From Bacteroidales bacterium (GTDB lineage: Bacteria > Bacteroidota > Bacteroidia > Bacteroidales > WCHB1-69): 5,220 nt of DNA. Where the stretch lies: assembly GCA_031254735.1 (NCBI GenBank), contig JAIRTU010000016.1, positions 1 to 5,220 on the forward strand, in the 5' to 3' direction. Below the pieces are notes generated by a model that ran no database searches, was not told where the DNA came from, and saw only the letters and a list, made by a program, of their open reading frames with translations. The first letter of the stretch is position 1. The number at the start of each line of letters is the position of its first letter. Positions 1 to 5,220 of this stretch are shown here, one piece after another. Position numbers and translations under genes: made by a program.

Positions 1-1
1 G

Positions 2-88
2 GCGATGCTGTATTCCAACGAAGTTTATGATATTACCGACGAGGTGATAAAAGAATTGAACGCCGCGTATAAAAAATCGACAAAGTAG
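2..88 (+). CDS. OmpH/Skp-family periplasmic chaperone, C-terminal fragment
   Basis: Only the last 28 codons and the TAG stop are present; the gene begins outside the window. The readable tail has the segment LYSNEVYDITDEVIKELN followed by a short lysine-rich end. The pattern 'YS-x-x-x-DITDEV-I-x-x-LN' resembles the conserved C-terminal strand and helix of OmpH/Skp proteins, where the usual form is D-[IL]-T-[DE]-x-[VI]. Skp-type proteins are small trimeric periplasmic chaperones that hold unfolded outer-membrane proteins for the BAM machinery. In Bacteroidota several ompH-like genes often sit after bamA. Nothing in the window links this gene to the operon that follows: it converges on it and has its own end. 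Recognition rests on 28 residues, so the family call is probable, not certain. Confidence 0.7.
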   Translation, partial: AMLYSNEVYDITDEVIKELNAAYKKSTK

Positions 89-129
89 ATACATTCAAAA
101 TTGTCAATTAGTGGTTGGTTGCATTGCCG

Positions 130-165
130 AAACGAAAAAGCATAACCACACTAATCATATAAATC
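130..165 (+). repeat. 36-nt interspersed repeat, copy 1
   Basis: This copy starts AAACGAAAAAGCATAA and ends ATCATATAAATC. It matches the copy at 263-298 in 34 of 36 positions, differing by C/T at offset 17 and T/C at offset 23. It is directly repeated, AT-rich and carries no open frame. After the 36 nt the two copies still share a looser match: 'aatcacagttctgac' here against 'atcaccgttcagac' there. The original unit was therefore probably longer, and one copy has lost about 8-10 nt. It looks like a unit of a dispersed intergenic repeat of the kind seen in Bacteroidota genomes, but I could not check it against a genome. Confidence 0.75.
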
Positions 166-195
166 TCAAAAATCACAGTTCTGACGGCGTAAAAG

Positions 196-210
196 TCCCC
201 TTTTAGGGGA
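196..210. terminator. Small GC-rich hairpin, possible bidirectional terminator
   Basis: TCCCCT and AGGGGA pair perfectly as a 6-bp stem around a 3-nt loop. Read on the minus strand the stem is followed by CTTTTAC, a short T-tract, about 150 nt after the stop of the MBOAT gene. Read on the plus strand it lies about 110 nt after the OmpH-like stop and has only a weak T-run. Its position between two convergent genes suits a shared terminator. The stem is short, however, and the segment also reads as part of the repeat-rich filler: TTTAGGGG occurs twice, at 202-209 and 211-218. Confidence 0.3.
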
Positions 211-226
211 TTTAGGGGCGTTTGGC

Positions 227-253
227 AGTGAATAACTAATAGTGAATAATAAT
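227..253 (+). repeat. Short imperfect tandem duplication
   Basis: AGTGAATAACTAAT (227-240) is followed directly by AGTGAATAATAAT (241-253). These are two adjacent copies of a 13-14 nt unit with one indel or mismatch difference. The tandem lies between the two 36-nt repeat copies and has no coding potential. It is probably replication-slippage filler, part of the same repeat-rich intergenic patch. Confidence 0.55.
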
Positions 254-262
254 GCTATGATG

Positions 263-298
263 AAACGAAAAAGCATAATCACACCAATCATATAAATC
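263..298 (+). repeat. 36-nt interspersed repeat, copy 2
   Basis: This is the second copy of the repeat at 130-165, in the same orientation, 133 bp start to start and 97 bp apart. It has 34/36 identity, and the run of nine bases ATCATATAA before the shared end is unchanged. It ends about 60 nt before the stop of the MBOAT gene. The flank (ACCGTTCAGAC) resembles the flank of copy 1 after a small deletion. Two copies with a 97-bp spacer do not make a CRISPR array. Confidence 0.75.
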
Positions 299-360
299 AC
301 CGTTCAGACAATTGCGGCATTAACAATTGACCATTAAGAAAGAACGGAGCGTTGCCTCTT

Positions 361-2217
361 TTAAAATTGAAAATAAATAAATGCCTGCAACTCCGAAGTG
401 GCAAATTGGTAAATGATAAACACCGCCACAACAAGTATCAACAGTATCAGCGGCAATGGCAAAGCGGCAAAACTGTATCGGTACAGGCGTTTCAGACGTT
501 CGGGCAGCCAATGGATAATCATTCCGCAGGCAAAGAGGATAAACACATTCTTTTGCTGCATGATGACGTCACCCAAAATAGACCAATCCCAATAGCCGCC
601 AATTTTAGCCACCATGTTTTGTGCGGTGCTCCACGCCTCTTCGTTGGCGGAAGCGGGGTCTAAGTTAGAGCCTGAACGAAAAAACAGACGTGTGAACGTG
701 ATAAAGACAAATGTCAAAAAGATAGACCATGAGCTTTTAACCCACCGAACAGGCTTGTTTTTCCGGCAGGAAACATATATCATCTCTACCAATGTTCCGA
801 AAAAAATAACGCCTGTCCACACCACGCCAATAACAAACACAGGTTTGGGCATAAAATAATGCAGGCTGATAAACAGTCCGAACAACACCGCCGTCAAAGC
901 GGTTTTTTGGTAGATAGACAGCCGTTTCCAGAGGCGGTAAATCAGTATTCCGATACCGTTAAGCCCGCCCCAAATCATGAAATTCCAACTTGCCCCGTGC
1001 CACAGTCCGCCCAAAAGCATGGTGTTCATCGCGTTGATGTTGGTGGCGATAGCTTTTCGTACATCGGGAAAGGCAATAAACACAAATATCAACACCAACG
1101 CCAACACAGCCACCGCCGCCGTAACCCACAACGTATTTGCAAGGAAAACCACTATCAACGCAATGACAACAATGATGAAATACGTCCCGAAAGTCGCCTT
1201 TCGATTGCCGCCCAAAGGGATATAGAGGTAGTCGGTCAGCCACCGCGACAGCGAGATATGCCAGCGTTTCCAAAAATTGGCGGGGTTGCTCGCCTTGTAG
1301 GGCGAGTTGAAGTTTTGCGGAAGACGAAAACCCATCAACAGGGCTATCCCTATCGCAATATCGGTGTAGCCCGAAAAATCGGCGTACACCTGCAACGAGT
1401 AAGCAAACAAACTCATCAGGTTTTCAAATCCGGTATACATCAAAGGATTGGCAAACACCCTGTCGATGAAGTTCACCGCAAGGTAATCGCTCAATATCAA
1501 CTTCTTTGCCAAGCCGTTCAGTATCCAAAATATGGCAAACCCAAACTGTTTTCTCGACAGGAAATATTTTTGGTACAGCTGCGGCACAAATTCGTTCGCC
1601 CGAACAATGGGACCCGCCACCAAGCCCGGAAAAAAACTTACGTAAAACCCAAAGTCCAAGATATTGTTGACCGGCTTCACCTTTTCTCGATAGACGTCTA
1701 TCGAATAACTCATGGTTTGAAATGTGTAAAACGATATTCCGACAGGCAACAGAATTTTATCTACCGAAAAACCGCTTCCTGTAAGGTTGTTTGCCCATAA
1801 CGCCAGATAATTGAGTACCTCGTAATTTGTGTGAAACAAATTGTTGTGAACATCGGTGAAAAAATAAGCATATTTGAAATACGACAGCACAAACAAATTG
1901 AGGACAAGGCTCACCGCAAGAAACGCCTTTTTGGAGGGCTTTGTCTTTGCTCGATAAATACATTGCCCGAGTATATAATCGGAAAACGTAGAAAACAGCA
2001 AGATGAAAACAAACAGTCCGCTTGTTTTAAAATAAAAAAACAGGCTTACCGCAAACAAAAACGTATTACGTAGCAAGCGGCGGTTGTATACAAAACTCAA
2101 CCCGGCCATCACAAAGGCAAAAAATGCCCAAAAGTAAAACTGTGTAAACAACAACGGTCGCTGTGCGTCGAACGAGAATATCTCTCGTAAAAAGGCGGCG
2201 ATATTAGTCCAATCCAT
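361..2217 (-). CDS. MBOAT-family membrane acyltransferase (AlgI/PatA/DltB type)
   Basis: This 618-residue polytopic membrane protein probably takes an acyl group, most likely acetyl, from a cytoplasmic donor and delivers it to the periplasmic face for O-acylation of a glycan. Family signatures appear in order: LLPVGISFYTFQTMSYSIDVY (156-176), FPGLVAGPIVR (196-206), YADFSGYTDIAIG (278-290), NFNSPYKASNPANFWKRWHIS (302-322, His320), YIPLGGNR (332-339) and LLGGLWHGASWNF (401-413). His407 is the near-invariant MBOAT histidine of the WHG motif. About a dozen hydrophobic segments are visible, with further ones after residue 437. Between GGNRK (to 340) and MLLGGLWHG (from 400) there is a hydrophobic stretch, roughly 342-384, that looks like an additional membrane hairpin. 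As I recall, AlgI proteins of about 470-520 residues have a much shorter link here. The start at 2217 is chosen because the N-terminus is family-like and overlaps the upstream stop by 14 nt (ATGGATTGGACTAA), implying translational coupling; there is no Shine-Dalgarno. The family call is very secure; the substrate and acceptor are unknown. Confidence 0.95.
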   Translation of the reverse strand: MDWTNIAAFLREIFSFDAQRPLLFTQFYFWAFFAFVMAGLSFVYNRRLLRNTFLFAVSLFFYFKTSGLFVFILLFSTFSDYILGQCIYRAKTKPSKKAFLAVSLVLNLFVLSYFKYAYFFTDVHNNLFHTNYEVLNYLALWANNLTGSGFSVDKILLPVGISFYTFQTMSYSIDVYREKVKPVNNILDFGFYVSFFPGLVAGPIVRANEFVPQLYQKYFLSRKQFGFAIFWILNGLAKKLILSDYLAVNFIDRVFANPLMYTGFENLMSLFAYSLQVYADFSGYTDIAIGIALLMGFRLPQNFNSPYKASNPANFWKRWHISLSRWLTDYLYIPLGGNRKATFGTYFIIVVIALIVVFLANTLWVTAAVAVLALVLIFVFIAFPDVRKAIATNINAMNTMLLGGLWHGASWNFMIWGGLNGIGILIYRLWKRLSIYQKTALTAVLFGLFISLHYFMPKPVFVIGVVWTGVIFFGTLVEMIYVSCRKNKPVRWVKSSWSIFLTFVFITFTRLFFRSGSNLDPASANEEAWSTAQNMVAKIGGYWDWSILGDVIMQQKNVFILFACGMIIHWLPERLKRLYRYSFAALPLPLILLILVVAVFIIYQFATSELQAFIYFQF

Positions 2218-3505
2218 GTATGATATGTTTGCTTTGCAAATGTTTAATATATTCTCTGATAATGGCGTTGTAGAGCAGGTCTCCCAAGATCACATAGCCC
2301 TGCGAGGTGAAATGGACACGGTCTCTTTGAGCCAGCGACCGGCTTTCCCATTTTCGGATAGAGGTCAATCCGCCCATGCAGGTAAACAAATCCCACACCC
2401 CCGTTTTGTAATATTGCGCCAGCGAATAAAACGCCTGTTTCGCCAACAGTCCGTTGGTGTTGCTGATGTAGCGTCTTCCTGCTTTTCGGTAGCTGTCGTT
2501 GTTGGTGATAAAAAGGATCATGCAATCGGGGGCGACCGTTCGTATTCTGCGTATGAGTTCTTTATAATTATTGATAAAAAGATTAGCGTCGAAATCCGAT
2601 CCGCTCGCGTCGTTGATCCCGATAGAGAAAATACATAAGTCGGGCTTAACAAAGGCAAGGTCTTTTTCCAGATAGGTACATCGCAGGTAGGACGGCACGC
2701 TTGCACCGTTCACGCCAATGTCAACATAGCTGACGCCGGGCATACCGTTGTCCAACCAAAACCCCCGCAGGTAGAAGGTCTCCCACAGTGTGTCTTTTTT
2801 TGAGAAAAACAATTTAAAAGAATCGACATAGTTATCCAATTCAAAGCAATATGCCAAGGCGACAGGGTCGTATTTTCCGTCAACGATCAAGCTGTCGTGC
2901 ACCTGCAACCGCACCCTCACATATCCCGAATCGCAATGCCCCAAGACGTATATTTTGTTGAAGTCGTAAGCTGCCAAATCGCTGCTGTTTCTCATCTTGA
3001 TGCTCACGGTGGCGTTGCTGTCGGCGGTGGCGATACACATTCCCGACAAGCCCAACGGATATTTGGGGTCTCGGTGTACGTTACGGGCAAAATCCCAACT
3101 GCCGCTGTATGTAGTTCGATAGTTGTGGGGATTGTTGCTTTTGGGAACAACCGAGAAAGGGAAAATCAAGCCTCTGTTGCCTGTTATCCCCGAAAAAGAA
3201 GACAACAGGTTGGAGCGTATTCTGTCGGAGAATGTCCCCGCCTGAATATGAGAGCCGCCCAGATGCAAAATGTTGACGTTGCCCTGTCCCTCGAAGATAA
3301 GCCGGTCTAATTTCTCAAAGAACTCACGATACGCATTTGTATCTCCCGCAGGGAAAATAATATTCTCTGCCTGCTTGTTGATAAAGTCCAAAGGCGGTAT
3401 CTCTCGAAAGATGGATTGTGCCTGCATGGTGTGAGAGGTTGCGATTAGCAGCAGGCAAAACACTGTTTTTTGTATAATACTTCTGTTTCTTTTCACCCGC
3501 TTCAT
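2204..3505 (-). CDS. Secreted SGNH-fold hydrolase/acyltransferase-like protein with GGS block I
   Basis: This 433-residue exported protein is the second gene of the operon. The N-terminus is a classic signal peptide: basic residues KRVKRNR, a hydrophobic core around VFCLLLIATS, and a probable cut after Ala29 in MQAQ. SGNH blocks are visible: ILHLGGSHIQAG (79-90, putative nucleophile Ser85), a block II glycine in DIGVNGAS (262-269), FSIGINDA (293-300, Asn298 and Asp299), and DRVHF (395-399, Asp395 and His398). Block I has Gly84 where the motif name expects Asp (GGS, codon GGC), which leaves the Ser-Asp-His triad intact. About 180 residues separate block I from block II, instead of the few dozen usual in small SGNH esterases; the stretch is beta-rich and may be an inserted sandwich domain. 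Seven cysteines are predicted in the mature part. The start lies one base after the stop of the upstream gene (TAGCATG). Beside an MBOAT gene the likely job is transferring acyl groups to, or removing them from, a periplasmic or surface glycan. Which of the two cannot be read from the sequence. Confidence 0.88.
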   Translation of the reverse strand: MKRVKRNRSIIQKTVFCLLLIATSHTMQAQSIFREIPPLDFINKQAENIIFPAGDTNAYREFFEKLDRLIFEGQGNVNILHLGGSHIQAGTFSDRIRSNLLSSFSGITGNRGLIFPFSVVPKSNNPHNYRTTYSGSWDFARNVHRDPKYPLGLSGMCIATADSNATVSIKMRNSSDLAAYDFNKIYVLGHCDSGYVRVRLQVHDSLIVDGKYDPVALAYCFELDNYVDSFKLFFSKKDTLWETFYLRGFWLDNGMPGVSYVDIGVNGASVPSYLRCTYLEKDLAFVKPDLCIFSIGINDASGSDFDANLFINNYKELIRRIRTVAPDCMILFITNNDSYRKAGRRYISNTNGLLAKQAFYSLAQYYKTGVWDLFTCMGGLTSIRKWESRSLAQRDRVHFTSQGYVILGDLLYNAIIREYIKHLQSKHIIHGLD

Positions 3506-3506
3506 G

Positions 3507-4943
3507 CTACTGCTCCATAAACTGTTTTATCAACTCGGGCTTTATGGTTCTCCGTCTTTCGTAAAACTGATAATGCACCATAAAAGCGTCCGAGAGGGTG
3601 TTTGCTATTTGATTGGCGCCGGCTTCGGTGAAATGGATATAATCAGCTCCTGCCCATTGTGGAGAATGTTTCACCCACAATTCCATAGAGTTTTCGCCGC
3701 CCATCACTTGGAACATATCCCAATAAGCGGCATTGTTTTGCAGGACGGTTTGTTTCAGTGTTTCGTTTATCAGCGGGAGGTCGGGGTAGGTCTGCATTTT
3801 TCCGTTGAGGCGTTTTGCCATGTCGGAAGGACCAATAAAGAGTATCCTTGCATGCGGGTTTATTTTTTGCAGATATTGTATTTGCTTCGCGATAGACGCC
3901 GCATAGTTGTCGATAGCTTTTTGTCCTTTGAGATAGGGGACAGAGTTTCCGCCGAACTGCATAATAATCATCTTGACGTTCATTTGTTTGTAGCACTGTT
4001 CCAACACTTGGGCGTCTATTCGGGTGAACAGCGTGCCGGAACTTCCCCGCAGAGGCACATTGTCGACGGTTACGCCCGATGTGCCTTCCATAGAGACGCC
4101 GTATATTTCGGCAATGCCGTTGAGGTTTAGCACCGCACGCGAAACAGGCGGGTCAAAGTCCCAGACGAGGGTACTCACGCCCTGTTTGGCTTCCCCGACA
4201 GAGCGGGTTTTCGATTGGCATGTTGCCGAGAAATTGGCGGCATTGTTGCCCACGATCAACGTCAGGCGGCTGAACTTCTTTGTTCCTTCCTGAGCCTGTC
4301 GGTATCCCGAAGCCCCCACGCTGATGTTTGCCTGTCCGCGAAGTTGTCCAACGTTGATCATCAGTCCGTATCTTCTGTGCGAGGCTCGCGGCTGTGTGGA
4401 ATCGCCGTAGGGGACATACCGTGCCAACGACCCTGTGTACGACTGCCGTATCGAGACGCTTGGTATCGTTTGAATGGCAGGCACTATGCCTGCACCCTCG
4501 CCGCCAAACTCTTCCTGCAACCGCTGACGGAAAACACTTGAAATCCTGTCCATTTCTATCTGCGAATCACCGTAATGCAGCAGGTGGACAGCCTGTGCGG
4601 AGGCGGGTGCATTCCGAAGCACCGAAAAGAAGTTGTCCAGCCACGTGTAGTCATCGTTTGGAAAATAGAACCGAGCCGTGTTGGTGGTAACAAAATGCTT
4701 AAAGAACGACAAACTGTCGGCAACGGTATTCATCTCTGCAATGTGAGCTTGTTGTTTAAGCAACTCCAAATTTTCCTCTATGTCGATTACAGGCTTGTTT
4801 TCTACCGCCAAAACAGCGGCAGGCGAAGGAAAATACAAACTGAACGCCCCTATCTTGACGTCTTCTTCGGGAAACATCATTCCCAAAAGACCCAAACACA
4901 AAAAGGCGGACAGTATAAAAATCAATATCTTATATGGTTTCAT
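3507..4943 (-). CDS. Membrane-anchored SGNH-fold acyltransferase/esterase-like protein
   Basis: This 478-residue protein is the first gene of the operon. Residues 5-23 form one hydrophobic segment after MKPYK. No lipobox fits Cys16 (preceded by AFL) and no clear cleavage site follows, so an uncleaved periplasm-facing anchor is most likely. The SGNH blocks are HLLHYGDSQIEMDR (120-133, Ser127), a block II glycine in VPLRGSSGT (296-304, probably Gly300), MQFGGNSVP (328-336, Asn333 but Ser334 in place of the usual Asp), and GADYIHF (432-438, Asp434 and His437). Residues 140-285 between blocks I and II are beta-rich and may be a carbohydrate-binding-like insert. The C-terminal part (YWDMF..MGG..S...W) lines up with the next gene (VWDLF..MGG..S...W), marking the two as paralogs. 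With the MBOAT protein it resembles the PatB/AlgJ/AlgX partner that accepts the translocated acyl group and transfers it to a glycan. That role is inferred from context. The start at 4943 gives a proper hydrophobic N-terminus and sits about 30 nt below a promoter-like element. Confidence 0.88.
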   Translation of the reverse strand: MKPYKILIFILSAFLCLGLLGMMFPEEDVKIGAFSLYFPSPAAVLAVENKPVIDIEENLELLKQQAHIAEMNTVADSLSFFKHFVTTNTARFYFPNDDYTWLDNFFSVLRNAPASAQAVHLLHYGDSQIEMDRISSVFRQRLQEEFGGEGAGIVPAIQTIPSVSIRQSYTGSLARYVPYGDSTQPRASHRRYGLMINVGQLRGQANISVGASGYRQAQEGTKKFSRLTLIVGNNAANFSATCQSKTRSVGEAKQGVSTLVWDFDPPVSRAVLNLNGIAEIYGVSMEGTSGVTVDNVPLRGSSGTLFTRIDAQVLEQCYKQMNVKMIIMQFGGNSVPYLKGQKAIDNYAASIAKQIQYLQKINPHARILFIGPSDMAKRLNGKMQTYPDLPLINETLKQTVLQNNAAYWDMFQVMGGENSMELWVKHSPQWAGADYIHFTEAGANQIANTLSDAFMVHYQFYERRRTIKPELIKQFMEQ

Positions 4944-4974
4944 GATTTGTAAAACTTACTATAAAAAAGATTGG

Positions 4975-4982
4975 CAAAGATA
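4975..4982 (-). promoter_or_regulatory. Probable Bacteroidota-type -7 promoter element of the SGNH-SGNH-MBOAT operon
   Basis: On the minus strand this reads TATCTTTG, an exact match to the TAnnTTTG -7 consensus of the Bacteroidota primary sigma factor. It is followed by CC and then 31 nt to the ATG at 4943, giving a short leader of about 25 nt. I do not see a clear TTTG/TTG -33 element at the usual distance; the region there reads GTGCAAAATT. It is the only good match upstream of the first gene, which makes it the best candidate start point for the operon. The ATG has no Shine-Dalgarno, only an A/T-rich leader. Confidence 0.5.
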
Positions 4983-5139
4983 CGACTTTTTGACGAATAA
5001 TTTTGCACCTTTGTTGTCGAATGATTTTTTATACCGGTTATCTGTAAGAAAAAAAATAGTCTTCCTCACAAAAAGCGAAAGAAAAAAACAGGCGGTGAAT
5101 AACAAGCAGAGACTGATACAGACACTGAAAGAAAGCAGA

Positions 5140-5164
5140 GAAACACTAACCCCAACAGTGTTTC
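5140..5164. terminator. 8-bp inverted repeat, possible terminator of a gene to the right
   Basis: GAAACACT (5140-5147) and AGTGTTTC (5157-5164) are perfect complements around the 9-nt loop AACCCCAAC. On the minus strand the stem is followed by TCTGCTTTCTTTC, a pyrimidine-rich tail that a terminator for a minus-strand gene ending beyond the right edge could use. On the plus strand the tail is ATTGCCCC, not terminator-like. The stem has only three G-C pairs, so intrinsic termination would be weak. It could instead be a regulatory structure upstream of the operon. Confidence 0.3.
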
Positions 5165-5186
5165 ATTGCCCCCAAAATGCAAATTT

Positions 5187-5218
5187 GTTACGCTGAAATT
5201 TCAGAGAAAATCTGTAAC
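5187..5218. repeat. Nested inverted repeat with a 12-nt perfect palindrome
   Basis: GTTAC (5187-5191) and GTAAC (5214-5218) are inverted repeats. Between them sits the perfect palindrome CTGAAATTTCAG (5193-5204). The outer arms can be extended by G-T wobble pairs. Together with the hairpin at 5140-5164, this accounts for most of the structure in the gene-free right end (4944-5220); the rest is purine-rich, low-complexity sequence with no credible open frame. The function is unknown. It could be an operator or part of the end of a neighbouring gene, and it is cut close by the window edge. Confidence 0.4.
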
Positions 5219-5220
5219 GG

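Noticed and set aside
202..218. Telomere-like or G-quadruplex-like TTTAGGGG repeat
   Set aside because: Only two units and two G-runs are present. It is better explained as part of the hairpin and repeat filler.
130..298. Possible CRISPR array from the 36-nt repeat pair
   Set aside because: Only two copies, two mismatches, a 97-bp gap between them, no further repeats and no cas gene nearby.
343..353. AACG-GAG-CGTT stem as terminator of the MBOAT operon
   Set aside because: The stem is only 4 bp and is followed on the minus strand by CTTTCTTAATGG, too weak to call.
859..1800. Long plus-strand open frame of 313 codons inside the MBOAT gene
   Set aside because: It is fully antisense to a protein with unmistakable MBOAT motifs. 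Its translation is rich in Gln, His, Arg and Lys with no recognisable domain, as expected for a shadow frame.
3504..4130. Plus-strand open frame of 208 codons opposite the first SGNH gene
   Set aside because: Antisense shadow of a well-supported SGNH coding region; no family features of its own.
4896..4898. Lipoprotein Cys16 in the first SGNH protein
   Set aside because: The residues before the cysteine (AFL) do not fit a lipobox, because Leu at -1 is not allowed.
4780..5196. Plus-strand open frame running into the gene-free right end
   Set aside because: Its first half is antisense to the SGNH gene. Its second half is lysine-rich low-complexity sequence with no motif, and it overlaps the probable promoter.

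Overview
The window most likely comes from a member of the Bacteroidota, probably Bacteroidales-like. Three things suggest this: a TAnnTTTG-type -7 promoter element ahead of the main operon, no Shine-Dalgarno-like sequences at the gene starts, and a signal peptide ending in the QAQ style common in that phylum. The tail of an OmpH/Skp-like gene and an intergenic region full of short degenerate repeats fit the same picture. The assignment is inference from sequence style, not from a marker gene.

Layout. Bases 2-88 (+) are the last 28 codons of an OmpH/Skp-family periplasmic chaperone that enters from the left. Bases 89-360 lie between two convergent genes. They hold two copies of a 36-nt repeat (34/36 identical, 133 bp apart), a small GC-rich hairpin and a short tandem duplication, but no credible gene. 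Bases 361-4943 are a compact three-gene operon on the minus strand, read right to left: a 478-aa membrane-anchored SGNH-fold protein, a 433-aa secreted SGNH-fold protein, and a 618-aa MBOAT-family membrane acyltransferase. The junctions are tight (1 nt, then a 14-nt overlap), so the genes are probably co-transcribed and translationally coupled. Bases 4944-5220 are non-coding as far as I can see. They carry the probable operon promoter, an 8-bp hairpin and a nested palindrome at the right edge.

How the genes work together. An AlgI/PatA/DltB-type MBOAT protein next to SGNH proteins is the established arrangement for O-acylation (usually O-acetylation) of extracytoplasmic glycans. The MBOAT protein takes the acyl group from a cytoplasmic donor and moves it across the membrane, and the SGNH protein passes it to the glycan, as in PatA/PatB for peptidoglycan or AlgI/AlgJ/AlgX for alginate. 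The operon here fits a one-channel, two-SGNH version. The two SGNH proteins are collinear, diverged paralogs with unequal catalytic blocks: one has GDS but GGNS, the other GGS but GIND. They may therefore divide labour. No glycan-synthesis gene lies in the window, so the acceptor (peptidoglycan, exopolysaccharide, LPS or glycoprotein) cannot be named.

I see no mobile element, CRISPR array, tRNA or rRNA. The most useful leads are the paired SGNH paralogs with their variant motifs, an apparent extra membrane hairpin in the MBOAT protein, and the intergenic 36-nt repeat pair.
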